Positions 53,113-61,946 of a stretch of DNA of 64,000 nucleotides are shown here, piece after piece. Where the stretch lies: positions 62,001 through 126,000 of the forward strand of contig CAZDKK010000005.1 of NCBI GenBank assembly GCA_964506245.1, given 5' to 3'. Each line of letters starts with the position of its first letter. Within the stretch, counting starts at the first letter, position 1. A program made the translations under genes and the position numbers. Under the pieces are notes generated by a model. That model was given only the letters and a program-made list of their open reading frames with translations, was not told the origin of the DNA and did no database searches. The stretch is from CAZDKK01 sp964506245 (GTDB lineage Bacteria > Eisenbacteria > RBG-16-71-46 > CAIMUX01 > WJJG01).

Positions 53113-53732
53113 CTGTCCCTACCGAGAACCCGAATTTCCAGCCATCTCGCCAGTTGCCGTCGTCATGCCTCAGACTCCCCCGCTCGTCGCTCTGGCCGTC
53201 CAGGACGCACACGTGGGAACGACCTCGGCCGATGTCTTCGATCTCACGCGCCGTCGTGGCCTTCGTCCATGCTCTGTTCCGATCCAGGGTCGCCATGCAG
53301 GCCGAGATCGTAGCACTCAGGCATCAGCTCTCCGTTTACCAGCGAACCTGCGCCCGGCCGAGACTGCGACCCGCGGGCCGTTTACTCTGGGCCTGGCTCG
53401 CGCGAGTCTGGGCCGGTTGGCAGGACGCCCTGGTCTCTGTGAAGCCGGAGACCGTATCACCGCGAGCGAGCCGCGGCCTGACCCCGAGGCGCTAAGCCTC
53501 CCATCCTGTCCTCGCGGTCCAGCGGCCGTGGCCTCTTCGTGGCGGACAGGCATCTGTCGACGCATCGGCGCGAAGGCGGGCAACTCCTCCATGGGATGCT
53601 GTAGTGATATCGTTGCTGGACCTGCGCCGTTCGCCCGGGGGAACGCCCGAGCGGAGTGAAGATACGAGCGCCGTCTAACCAGAGAAATCGACGGGCACCT
53701 ATCCGCGGTTCCACGCGCCGGAGGAAGGAACG
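53113..53732. other. Disrupted region upstream of the NTPase/WD40 gene
   Basis: 620 bases with no intact gene. On the minus strand, a frame starting with ATG at 53165 hits a stop just before the truncated NTPase frame. The transposase piece is at 53241-53456. The remaining 276 bases up to the nitroreductase show nothing recognisable except that gene's GGAGGAAGG ribosome site. Confidence 0.6.
53241..53456 (+). mobile_element. N-terminal fragment of an integrase-core transposase
   Basis: The plus-strand frame reads LFRSRVAMQAEIVALRHQLS, then VYQR, then RLRPAGRLLWAWLARVWAGW followed by QDALVSVKPETV. This is the N-terminal region of IS-type integrase transposases (LRHQL-x-VYQR, R-x-DRLLWAWLSR-x-W). 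It ends before the core domain. It sits exactly where the kinase domain of the neighbouring gene should be. Confidence 0.8.
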
Positions 53733-54443
53733 ATGACGAAGCAGACGCGAAGGGGATTTCTGGGCCTGGGGGCCGGTATGGGCGCCGGGCTCGTGCTGAA
53801 CAACCTGTCCACGGGCGCTGGTGCGCGCGCGGGCGAGGAGACGACGGTCGATGCCATGGGCCTTTTCGAGGCGGTGCGCACACGCCGCTCCGTCAGGAGG
53901 TTCAAACCGACGCCGGTCCCCGACGAGCATCTCAGCGCCATCCTCGATGCGGCCCGCCTGGCCCCCACCTCGGGCAACCAGCAGCCATGGAAGTTTCTCG
54001 TCGTTCGCGACCCCGAGAAGATCCGCGAGTTGAAGGAAGCGTGCGTCCGCTGGCGGCAGGAATACTTCCTGCAGCAGGAGAACCCCAATGCCACCGAGGA
54101 ACAGCAGGCCGATAGGCGGCGGCGGTCAGTGGAGTACTACGATGCCTTCCTCGGCGCACCTGTCTGCGTGATCGTGCTCACCGACGACAACTCGCAGTGG
54201 CCCACGTACAACCAGCACGATGGGCCCCTAGCCGTCGCCAACCTCATGCTGGCGGCCCGCGCCTTGGGATACGGGACCGTCTTCGCCACCGACTCGATCC
54301 CCGACCAGGTGACACGCGCGGTATTCCACATTCCGGAGAGCTACACGCGCGTCTGCCTGACCCCGGTCGGGGTCCCTGAGGTCTGGCCCGAGACGCCGCC
54401 CAAGAAGGCGCTCGAGGAATTCATCATCCGCGAGACGTTCTGA
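53733..54443 (+). CDS. Tat-targeted nitroreductase-family flavoprotein
   Basis: A 236-residue FMN enzyme. The N-terminus TKQTRRGFLGLGAGMGAG is a twin-arginine signal. The mature part (about 40-230) shows the nitroreductase motifs: TRRSVRRFKPTPVPDEHLSA, APTSGNQQPWKFLVV (FMN contacts) and LMLAARALGYGTVFATD. Members reduce nitro compounds, quinones or flavins using NAD(P)H. An exported one needs another electron source, perhaps a quinol or a redox protein. GGAGGAAGG precedes the ATG. The pirin gene follows in the same direction 163 bases later. Confidence 0.88.
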   Translation: MTKQTRRGFLGLGAGMGAGLVLNNLSTGAGARAGEETTVDAMGLFEAVRTRRSVRRFKPTPVPDEHLSAILDAARLAPTSGNQQPWKFLVVRDPEKIRELKEACVRWRQEYFLQQENPNATEEQQADRRRRSVEYYDAFLGAPVCVIVLTDDNSQWPTYNQHDGPLAVANLMLAARALGYGTVFATDSIPDQVTRAVFHIPESYTRVCLTPVGVPEVWPETPPKKALEEFIIRETF

Positions 54444-54606
54444 CCGGTGCATGACCGCGGCTTGTGGGCAACCGGGCCATGGGGCGCGCTGGCGCGCCTC
54501 TGCCTCCCGCGATGCACCGGGAACCGCCGATCCGAGGATGGGTATGCGGACGAAACAACCGCGCGTCCGGTATGACCGGATTGCCCCGTTCGGATTGGAG
54601 GTGAAT

Positions 54607-55491
54607 ATGCCCGCACTTCGAGCCGTCGAACGCGTCGTGCAGCCGCGCTTGGTCCTGGAAGGTGCCGGCGTGCGCCTGAAGCGCAGCTTCCCGCGGCGCG
54701 AACTGGACAACCTCGATCCGTTTCTTCTGCTCGATCACTTCGGGTCGGACGACCCCGCGGACTACCTGGCCGGCTTTCCCATGCATCCCCACCGTGGGAT
54801 CGAAACGGTCACATACATGCTCGCCGGCCGGGTCGAACATCGGGACAGTCTGGGCAACGCGGGCACCATCGGAGCCGGGGACGTGCAATGGATGACGGCG
54901 GGCAGCGGCATCCTGCACGAGGAGATGCCGAAGCCGGTGGACGGTCGGATGGAGGGCTTCCAGCTCTGGGTCAGCCTGCCGGCCCGGCTCAAGATGAGTG
55001 AGCCGCGCTACCGGGAGGTCCTCGCGGCAGACATCCCCACGGTGCGAGCCGGTGATGCCGAGATCCGCGTCATCGCGGGGCAGGTGAACAGAACGCGCGG
55101 GCCGGTGACGGAAATCGCCGCAGACCCGATCTACTTCGATGTGCGCGTCGCTCCCGGTGCAGCCTTCCAGCACGCCCTGGATTCGAGCCACGCTGTCTGC
55201 GTCTATGTCTTCGACGGTGAGGGGACGTTCGGGGCGATGCCGTCGCCCGCCGGCGGCCCTGTCACCGCGCCCACCCTGATCGTGCTGGGCAGCGGCGACA
55301 CCGTCGCGGCGCAGGCGGGGGCATCCGGCCTGCGATTCCTGCTGATGGCCGGGCTGCCCCTGCGCGAGCCGATCGCGCGTTACGGCCCCTTCGCGATGAA
55401 CACGCAGGAGGAAATCGAGCAGGCCCTGGCCGACCTGCGCGACGGGACGTTCGTCAAGACGGGGCCGGCGGGCTCCGTCAGGGCGCGCTAG
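54607..55491 (+). CDS. Pirin-family bicupin
   Basis: A 294-residue cupin-fold protein. The metal ligands of pirin are all present: His60 and His62 (FPMHPHRGIETVTYM), His104 and Glu106 (SGILHEEM). The MTAGSGILHEE box and the later RYGPFAMNTQEEI tail are typical. Some bacterial pirins have quercetinase activity; others regulate metabolic enzymes. The GTGAAT-spaced GGAGG fixes the ATG at 54607. The protein is cytoplasmic, with no signal. Confidence 0.92.
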   Translation: MPALRAVERVVQPRLVLEGAGVRLKRSFPRRELDNLDPFLLLDHFGSDDPADYLAGFPMHPHRGIETVTYMLAGRVEHRDSLGNAGTIGAGDVQWMTAGSGILHEEMPKPVDGRMEGFQLWVSLPARLKMSEPRYREVLAADIPTVRAGDAEIRVIAGQVNRTRGPVTEIAADPIYFDVRVAPGAAFQHALDSSHAVCVYVFDGEGTFGAMPSPAGGPVTAPTLIVLGSGDTVAAQAGASGLRFLLMAGLPLREPIARYGPFAMNTQEEIEQALADLRDGTFVKTGPAGSVRAR

Positions 55492-55583
55492 CGGTCGCGC
55501 CGGGCGGGTGCATCAGGGTGGGCATCTCAGGCCCGCTGAGGATGCGGCATCCCAAGGGCGTGCCCCCGACCCTGTCGCCAGGG

Positions 55584-55589
55584 TATAAT
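55584..55589 (+). promoter_or_regulatory. Putative -10 box (TATAAT) for lectin-fold protein 2
   Basis: A perfect TATAAT lies about 120 bases before the ATG at 55710. No -35 element is visible at 16-18 bases. Confidence 0.35.
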
Positions 55590-55709
55590 GAAGGCGGGCC
55601 CCGAAACCGGCTGGGTGCCGGCGGCGCGGCCGCGTCGGCCACCACGTGCCCCGCGAATGCGGTGTGCTTCTTGCGATGCGATTCCCCCTCTTTGTCAAGG
55701 AGACGTCTC

Positions 55710-56564
55710 ATGAAGGCGCTCATGGTCGCTGTGGTTGCCTGCTCGCTACTTGCATCTGGATCGCACGCTGGAGCGCGGAACGTGGTCTTCTTCGAAGAGC
55801 AATTCAACGGAGCGGCTCTGGATCCCTCTGTGTGGCGCACGGAGATCCTGACCAGCGGCGTCAGGTGGTGCGATGCGAATTCGGGGGCATGGCAAGGCCC
55901 CGGACAGTGGATCGAGGAGGGTTCCCCCTGCCACGGTGTTGCCGCCTACTCCCCCTACGGCACAGCGATCCTGTCGGAGGGCATGGTGCATCTGGCCACG
56001 ACCACGGGACAGGCATGTTCTTATCTGGTTTCGAGGCTGCCCGGGCCGACTCCGGCCTTCCCCGCGTCGGGTGACTTCACGTTGCGCGTCAGGTTGCGCT
56101 TCGATGAGATCACCCTGTGGGGCGCCCATCTCGTAACGCTCGACACGCCGAGCACGGAGCCAGTCGGGTCCAGTGCCGTTGGACAGACCGACGACGTCCT
56201 GTTGGAGATCTCCGGCGACGGATCTGCAGGCTTCATACTCTGCTCGGCCCTCGATGGCTCGTTTGGGCCAGTTGCATACGTACCATCGGCGTCCGAGCTG
56301 CACGAGTTCGACCTGGACTGCGCGGGAACTTCGTTCACGATTCGGGCTGACGGTCAGGTCGTCTACGGCCCCGTCACGAGCACGTTGAGGCCGACGGCTG
56401 TCTTCATGGGAAGCCCGGTGCTGGCGTATTGGTATCCCACGGACTATGGCTGCCTCAGCGTCGACAACATCCGAGTGGAAGTCCCAGATCCTGTTCCCGT
56501 GGAGAAGGGGACCTGGGGCTCGATCAAGGCGCTGTACCGGGGCGCATCCTGCGCTTCACCGTGA
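55710..56564 (+). CDS. Exported concanavalin/LamG-like protein (copy 2), C-terminus altered
   Basis: A 284-residue paralogue of the 33114 product. It has a signal peptide (about 1-22, ending SHAGA), then VVFFEEQFNGAALDPSVWRT, TSGVRWCD, SGDFTLRVRLRFDE and VYGPVTSTLRPTAVF, the same strand order as copy 1. The family ending is TWGSIKALYR. In this copy it is followed by seven residues (GASCASP) encoded by the edge of a transposase fragment, so the original stop codon has been lost. AAGGAGA precedes the ATG. The fold is inferred from the overall pattern; ligand and role are unknown. Confidence 0.8.
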   Translation: MKALMVAVVACSLLASGSHAGARNVVFFEEQFNGAALDPSVWRTEILTSGVRWCDANSGAWQGPGQWIEEGSPCHGVAAYSPYGTAILSEGMVHLATTTGQACSYLVSRLPGPTPAFPASGDFTLRVRLRFDEITLWGAHLVTLDTPSTEPVGSSAVGQTDDVLLEISGDGSAGFILCSALDGSFGPVAYVPSASELHEFDLDCAGTSFTIRADGQVVYGPVTSTLRPTAVFMGSPVLAYWYPTDYGCLSVDNIRVEVPDPVPVEKGTWGSIKALYRGASCASP

Positions 56565-56641
56565 CCGCCGACCCAACTGCGGAATGGACGGCTCAGCAGA
56601 TCGCCATGGCATTCCCGCGGGGCGAGGCGCCGCGCTTTCGC
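56546..56641 (+). mobile_element. Fragment of an integrase-core transposase
   Basis: The plus-strand frame reads ILRFTVTADPTAEWTAQQIA, then MAFPRGEAPRF. It matches the segment F-x-VT-x-x-PTA-x-WTAQQ-x-x-x-AFP-x-x-x-APR-(FY) inside the catalytic core of integrase-type transposases. It overlaps the end of the lectin-fold gene by 19 bases. Confidence 0.8.
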
Positions 56642-56823
56642 AGCAGGCTCCCGGTCTTGGGGGTAGCCGGGTTCCCCTGTCACGCAGAGAGTCCTGCCCG
56701 GGGAGCCAACCCGTTTCCGCCTGGAGGCGAGCCTCAGAGACGGTGACGGAGGCCCCGGCTGGCAAGCGGTCGGGGCGTGTGCTTGTGTCGCGGGGGCAGC
56801 GCATGACGCGGCTGGCTACCTTC

Positions 56824-58173
56824 TCAACGGGATTTCCTACGGACCTTGCTTTGCCCGTCGGGAGTAAGCGAAGCCACCCGGTCGACCCGGCCACGGCCAT
56901 CCCGCTCGAACCGGAAGCGCAACTCGCCGTAGTCCTCGAATCCGAACAGGTCCTTCCCCATCGGAATCAGCGGGTACGTCGCCTCGTCGCTCATGTAGAG
57001 CAGGATGTCTCCCGCACCAATCGAGAACGACCGGCCCTCGTACTCACCCGCATAGGCGGCCAATTGCGCTCGCGTGATCTCCATTGGGTGCAGGATGGCC
57101 TCGAATCCTGTTCTCTCCCACTCGATGCGATGCTTGGCCTCGTCTCCATCAGCATGCGCGAGGAGTGTGTCCGTCGCCGCCTTGTAGCCGGCCTCCAACG
57201 CCTGACGAGCCGGTACCTCAAGGTCGGGGGCCACGCCGACCGCCTCCCAACTCGTGCCGGTGACGTGGTTGATGGACTTGGCGTTCGCGACCATCATCGC
57301 AACCGCCATATCTCTCCGGACCATCCGAACGAACTCGACCGGATGACCTCCACCCTTGGAACGCTCGCCCACGATCGTTGCGCGGCCCGCGTGCTTGAGT
57401 CCGTACGCAAAGTCCTCCGCAGCCGAAAACGTGCGGCCGCTGATCAGGATGAAGAGAGGTACGTGGCTCAGGGACGGCCCAGGGAGGTACTCCGGCGTCC
57501 ATCCCTGCGCAGTCTCTCCAGAGGCCCTTTCCCACACGTCATTGAGGCGCGTTGATTCGCCGAAGAAATAGCCGCTGATCAAGTTCACGAGTCCAGCACC
57601 TCCGCCGTTCCAGCGCAGATCGATGATGAGCGCATCGACCGAGCCGACGGCGTTCATTACGGCGATCGCTGTCGGGCCGCCCAGCGCCGGGTGCGCGAAC
57701 TCGTCAATCCGGAGATAGCCGACGTTGTTGGGGAGAATCTCGATCTTCCTGAATCCGTAGTTCGACCGTCTCAGACGCACCACGTACGCTGTGTCGGCCG
57801 GCGTGAAATCCACATCGTCCTTCTTCAGATCCTCGAGGCGTTCGGGCCACAACCGCATGTGCTTGTCATTGGACGCGGTGCGAAGATCCTGCTCGAGGGC
57901 CTGCAGATAGGCACCCGCGTCGTCCAGTCCGCTGTAGGCCCCGGCCGCGGCCTTCGCCCGGATCTTGTCGACGATGATCCCGGCGAGGTCGGGGTCGACA
58001 TATCGAGCGTTCAACGTCTCGCAGACCCAGTTCAGAATCTCGGTTCGTCCGGTGGCGTCAACCTGCGGAGGAAAGTTGTCTTCTGCCGCGGCTGGGGTGG
58101 CGATGCCGAATCCTGTGCCGGCAAGCCATACGGCGGTGAGGAGTACCTCCAGGCCGATCCATCGTGGGAACAT
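56824..58173 (-). CDS. Exported S41-family (C-terminal processing) peptidase-like protein
   Basis: A 449-residue exported protein (signal about 1-31, ending ATPAAA). The S41 core (about 160-330) shows VGYLRIDEFAHP, ALIIDLRWNGGG, FILISGRTFSAAEDF (the Ser of this block is the expected nucleophile) and IVGERSKGGGHPVEF (Lys candidate). No PDZ domain is seen; the N-terminal helical domain resembles that of IRBP/Tsp-like bacterial proteins (NWVCETLNARYVDPDLA). The last 80 residues form a small beta domain (YAGEYEGRSFSIG onward) common in this group. TGGAGAA precedes the ATG at 58173. It is probably periplasmic; the substrate is unknown. Confidence 0.88.
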   Translation of the reverse strand: MFPRWIGLEVLLTAVWLAGTGFGIATPAAAEDNFPPQVDATGRTEILNWVCETLNARYVDPDLAGIIVDKIRAKAAAGAYSGLDDAGAYLQALEQDLRTASNDKHMRLWPERLEDLKKDDVDFTPADTAYVVRLRRSNYGFRKIEILPNNVGYLRIDEFAHPALGGPTAIAVMNAVGSVDALIIDLRWNGGGAGLVNLISGYFFGESTRLNDVWERASGETAQGWTPEYLPGPSLSHVPLFILISGRTFSAAEDFAYGLKHAGRATIVGERSKGGGHPVEFVRMVRRDMAVAMMVANAKSINHVTGTSWEAVGVAPDLEVPARQALEAGYKAATDTLLAHADGDEAKHRIEWERTGFEAILHPMEITRAQLAAYAGEYEGRSFSIGAGDILLYMSDEATYPLIPMGKDLFGFEDYGELRFRFERDGRGRVDRVASLTPDGQSKVRRKSR

Positions 58174-58558
58174 TGCCGATTCTCCATTGCTGATGCTGGC
58201 CCCCGGGTAGATTCCTGCCCACTTCCGTAGCACCGCCAAGGAGCCGTGGGTTCCGTGTCGCAGGGACTTGCCCATGGCGGCCGAGAACAGAGCATACGGG
58301 ATTCCCGGCCGCGGGGCACGGACATGAGCGGCCGGTTGCCCCTGCCCAAGACCCCATCCTCCCAGCCGATGGCCACAGATTCGGATGAGGAGCTGGGCTC
58401 CAGCGGCGGTGTCGGGCGCGAGGGGCACGGAGAGCCTCTCACGATCCGTCTCGTCGTGGTATGGTCCAGCCGTTGCGCCACGGTCGTGAGCAGGCAATGG
58501 AGGGCGCTGCCCCCCGGCCCCGCCCGTGAAGGCGGCGGAGGACAAGGAGAGTCCGGTC
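58174..58558. other. Divergent intergenic region between the S41 and CocE-type genes
   Basis: 385 bases with no gene. Both neighbours start at its edges with fair ribosome sites (TGGAGAA on the left, AAGGAGAG on the right). No complete promoter, dyad or mobile-element fragment was recognised. Confidence 0.5.
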
Positions 58559-61009
58559 ATGCACAGATCTCTGATCGCGATCACCCTGTCGGTGTCGGCC
58601 CTGGTCGCAGGTCCCGGCGCGACCGCGGTCGAGATCCCCTCCCTGGCAGGGTTCGCCGACGAGGGGACCTACCGCTTCTACCTGAACGAGGAAGTCCTCG
58701 TGACCCAGGACTTCAAGTGGGAGACCTCCGGCGCGTACGAGGGGCACTACACCATGTCGATGGCGAGTCAGACTGTCTCGACGACGATGCGGATCACGGT
58801 CGGGGCGGGGGGCGTCTGGGACCGGATCGAGATGGAGACCCCCCAAGGTCCCGTCACCGTCGTGCGGGAGGATTCCACTGCCCGGATGACCCACGAGAAG
58901 GACACGACCACGACGCAGCTGCGGAACGGCACGCTCCTCTTCGAGAACTTCAACCCGCCGCTGATGAGCGCCGTCGTTAAGGCGTACGATCCGGCCACAG
59001 GCGGGAAACAGACGATCCCGCTCTATATCGTTCCCGCGATCGTGCTGGATGCGACCATCGAGCGGCTCGACAGCGTGGAGCGCTCGATCGCCGGCAAGGA
59101 CCTGACGCTGGACCGCTATCTGCTCGGCATCCCCGGGGTCGACGTCTACCTGTTCGTCGACGACCAGGGGCGGGTGGTCTTCGGGGACGTGCCGTCTCAA
59201 CACGGGGCCTACGTCCGTGACGGGTACGAGACGCTGATGAAGCCGGAGGCGGTTGACCCGCTCCTCTCCAAGCCGGAGTTTGAGGTCGACGTCGAATCGA
59301 ACGTGCAGATCCCGATGCGCGACGGCATCGCCCTCGCGACCGACCTCTACCGCCCGCGCGCCGAGGGCAAGTACCCCGTCGTCCTGGTGCGGACCCCCTA
59401 CAAGAAGGAAATGAACGAGCTGCAGGGGCGCTTCTACGCGCGCCGGGGATATCTGTACGCGGTGCAGGATGTCCGCGGTCGGTTCTCCTCCCCCGGCGAG
59501 TGGGAGCCGTTCGTGAACGAGGCGAATGACGGGTATGACACGATCGAGTGGCTCGGGACCCAGCCGTGGTCCTCGGGCCGCGTCGGGATGATCGGCGCCT
59601 CCTATCTGGGCTGGGTCCAGTGGTGGGCCGCCAAGGACCGACCCCGGCACCTCACGACGATCATCCCCAACGTCTCTCCCCCTGACCCGTACTTCAACAT
59701 CCCGTACGAGTATGGCTGCTTCTTCCTCCTCGGCGCCATCTGGTGGGCCGACGTGCTCGAGGCCGAGGCGACGGGCGACCTCTCCGGCAAGGCGATGCAG
59801 GAGATCGACGAGAAGAAGTACGCGCGGATCCTGAGGGACCTGCCGGTGGTCGGGCTCGACGAGAAGATCCTCGGTAAGGAGAACCACTACTGGCGAACCT
59901 GGATTGCGCACCCGGACAACGACGAGTACTGGGAGCGCGCGAGCTTCCTCGATCACCTGAAGACCCTCGGCATCCCGGTCTTCCACCAGTCGGGCTGGTT
60001 CGACGGCGACGGCATCGGATCGAAGCTCAACTACCTCAGGATGCGCGCCCACGGACACGCGCACCAGAAGCTCGTGCTCGGCCCGTGGGGGCACACCGAT
60101 CAGGCGACGCGGCGAATCGGCGACCGGGACTTCGGCCCCGCGGCCATCATGGATCTCCAGCGCGACTACCTCCGCTGGCTGGACCGCTGGCTCAAGGGGA
60201 TCGACAACGGGATCGAGCGGGAACCGCTCGTGAAGGTCTTCGTCATGGGGTCGAACCGCTGGCTCGAGGGGGAGACCTATCCGTTGCCGGAGACCCAGAT
60301 GACGAAGCTCTACCTCACGAGCGCCGGGAATGCGAACACGTCGAGCGGCGACGGCCAGCTCGCCTTCACCATGCCCTCCACCGGAACGCCGCCGGACCGC
60401 TATGTCTACGATCCGGCCGATCCGACCCCGAGTCCGCGCGTGCCAGTGCATCCCGACGAGATGGATCCCTCCAAGGACGACCAGCCCAGCGAGTACTCCA
60501 TCGAGGAGCTGCGGACGTTCCACAAGGCCTACCACGCGAAGGTCAACGCTGAACGCAAGGACATCCTGGTGTACGACACGGAGCCGCTCGTCGAGCCCCT
60601 GACGCTGGCGGGACCCGTTTCGGCCGTCCTCTACGCCGCTTCCTCGGCCAAGGACACCGACTGGTTCGTCCGACTCTCGGAGGTCGTGGCCGACGGCACG
60701 ATCTTCCAGCTCGTCGAGGGAAAGATCCGCGCCCGCTACCGCAGCTCCTTCCGGAAGCCCGAACTGCTGCGCCCCGGCGAGATCTGCGAGTACCAGCTCG
60801 ACCTGTGGCAAACGGGCATCACGGTTCCGGCCGGAGCTAAGCTGAGGGTCGAGGTCGCCTCGGCCTCGTTCCCCATGTTCAGCCGCAATCTGAACACCGG
60901 GGGGCACAACGAGACGGAGAGCGAGTTCGTCGCGGCCGAGCAGACGATCTACCACGACGCCGAGCATCCGTCGCACCTGGTGCTGCCGGTGATTCCAGCA
61001 CAGCCCTGA
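58559..61009 (+). CDS. Exported CocE/NonD-type alpha/beta hydrolase (X-Pro peptidase S15-like)
   Basis: An 816-residue protein with a signal peptide (about 1-23). A beta-rich N-terminal domain (about 25-235) is not part of the usual CocE plan. The hydrolase part follows: MRDGIALATDLYRP (about 253-266), the nucleophile elbow GMIGASYLGW with Ser348, an acid candidate in SGWFDGDG and a His in LGPWGHTD. The C-terminal jelly-roll (about 560-810) is typical (LTLAGPVSAVLYAASSAKDT). Such enzymes cleave acyl esters, beta-lactams or X-Pro peptides. Substrate is not predictable. AAGGAGAG lies nine bases before the ATG. Confidence 0.88.
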   Translation: MHRSLIAITLSVSALVAGPGATAVEIPSLAGFADEGTYRFYLNEEVLVTQDFKWETSGAYEGHYTMSMASQTVSTTMRITVGAGGVWDRIEMETPQGPVTVVREDSTARMTHEKDTTTTQLRNGTLLFENFNPPLMSAVVKAYDPATGGKQTIPLYIVPAIVLDATIERLDSVERSIAGKDLTLDRYLLGIPGVDVYLFVDDQGRVVFGDVPSQHGAYVRDGYETLMKPEAVDPLLSKPEFEVDVESNVQIPMRDGIALATDLYRPRAEGKYPVVLVRTPYKKEMNELQGRFYARRGYLYAVQDVRGRFSSPGEWEPFVNEANDGYDTIEWLGTQPWSSGRVGMIGASYLGWVQWWAAKDRPRHLTTIIPNVSPPDPYFNIPYEYGCFFLLGAIWWADVLEAEATGDLSGKAMQEIDEKKYARILRDLPVVGLDEKILGKENHYWRTWIAHPDNDEYWERASFLDHLKTLGIPVFHQSGWFDGDGIGSKLNYLRMRAHGHAHQKLVLGPWGHTDQATRRIGDRDFGPAAIMDLQRDYLRWLDRWLKGIDNGIEREPLVKVFVMGSNRWLEGETYPLPETQMTKLYLTSAGNANTSSGDGQLAFTMPSTGTPPDRYVYDPADPTPSPRVPVHPDEMDPSKDDQPSEYSIEELRTFHKAYHAKVNAERKDILVYDTEPLVEPLTLAGPVSAVLYAASSAKDTDWFVRLSEVVADGTIFQLVEGKIRARYRSSFRKPELLRPGEICEYQLDLWQTGITVPAGAKLRVEVASASFPMFSRNLNTGGHNETESEFVAAEQTIYHDAEHPSHLVLPVIPAQP

Positions 61010-61243
61010 CCTGGGTCCCGAGGATCCCGTCCGGGGCCATGACCGATCCGGGGATCCATGTCCCTTGCATCACAGCCGCACCAAGCGGGGGCTGCCGGGG
61101 TATCCGAAAGGGGTCGCCTTGGTGAAGCCCGCGGATGATAATGCCAGTGGGGCCCGCCTCTGGAAGATCAGCGACGCGCTGACCAAGGTGAGATGCGAAC
61201 TGCCGGGAGCATAGGCAGCCGACCCATAGCAGAGGAGGTTTCC

Positions 61244-61927
61244 ATGCCCGAGGACCATTCCCTCCCACGACCCGGACTGACGCGCCGGGAGTTCATGCAG
61301 CGCGTCGCCATCGGAAGCAGCTCCTTGGTTCTTGGCACTGGCTGGGGCGTATTCTCCGTCGCCCGTGCGGCGGACGATGCCGAATACACCATGATTCTGG
61401 TCGACTACAGCAAGTGCACCGGCTGTCGGACCTGTGAGACGGTGTGTTCCGCGCACAATCACCCCGACCTGGTCGGCGGCGAGTGGCTGAATGGCACGGG
61501 CAATCCCCATCTCGCGAACATCAAGGTCTACCCCTTCAATCCGGAGCTCGATGTGCCGACGGTCTGCGCCATGTGCCCCGACAATCCGTGCATCGCTGCC
61601 TGCCCGGTCGACCCCGACCCGGCCACCGGGCACCGAGCTCTCTACCGGGATGGTAGAACCGGGGTGATCACCAACGATCCTGACCGCTGTATCGGCTGCG
61701 GGGGCTGCGCCGCGGCGTGCCGTGTTGGGGTCATTGTGCCGCATCCGCAGACCAGCCGGCCCGAGCGGATGTGCACGCTCTGCGGCGGCAACCCCCAGTG
61801 TGTGCAGCAGTGCCCCTTCGGCGCGCTCTCCCACGTCACGGTCGATACGAGCGCGAGATTCTACGGCCTCCGGCCCGAGCAGGTCGCTGCCATCTTGCAC
61901 GAAGCGTGGTATGGGGATCGGAACTGA
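61244..61927 (+). CDS. Tat-signal four-cluster ferredoxin (electron-transfer subunit)
   Basis: A 227-residue iron-sulfur protein. TRREFMQRVAIGSSSLVLG is a twin-arginine signal. Four [4Fe-4S] sites of the DmsB/HycB type follow: CTGCRTCETVC, CAMCPDNPCIAACP, CIGCGGCAAAC and CTLCGGNPQCVQQCP. The 16 Cys are all present. AGAGGAGG precedes the ATG. The aldehyde oxidoreductase gene starts 19 bases after its stop, so this is its partner. Tat export of the ferredoxin, with no signal on the large subunit, implies co-export of a pre-folded complex. Alternatively the Tat-like start is not cleaved and acts as an anchor. Confidence 0.9.
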   Translation: MPEDHSLPRPGLTRREFMQRVAIGSSSLVLGTGWGVFSVARAADDAEYTMILVDYSKCTGCRTCETVCSAHNHPDLVGGEWLNGTGNPHLANIKVYPFNPELDVPTVCAMCPDNPCIAACPVDPDPATGHRALYRDGRTGVITNDPDRCIGCGGCAAACRVGVIVPHPQTSRPERMCTLCGGNPQCVQQCPFGALSHVTVDTSARFYGLRPEQVAAILHEAWYGDRN

Positions 61928-61946
61928 TCGGCGCGGGAGGGATGTC

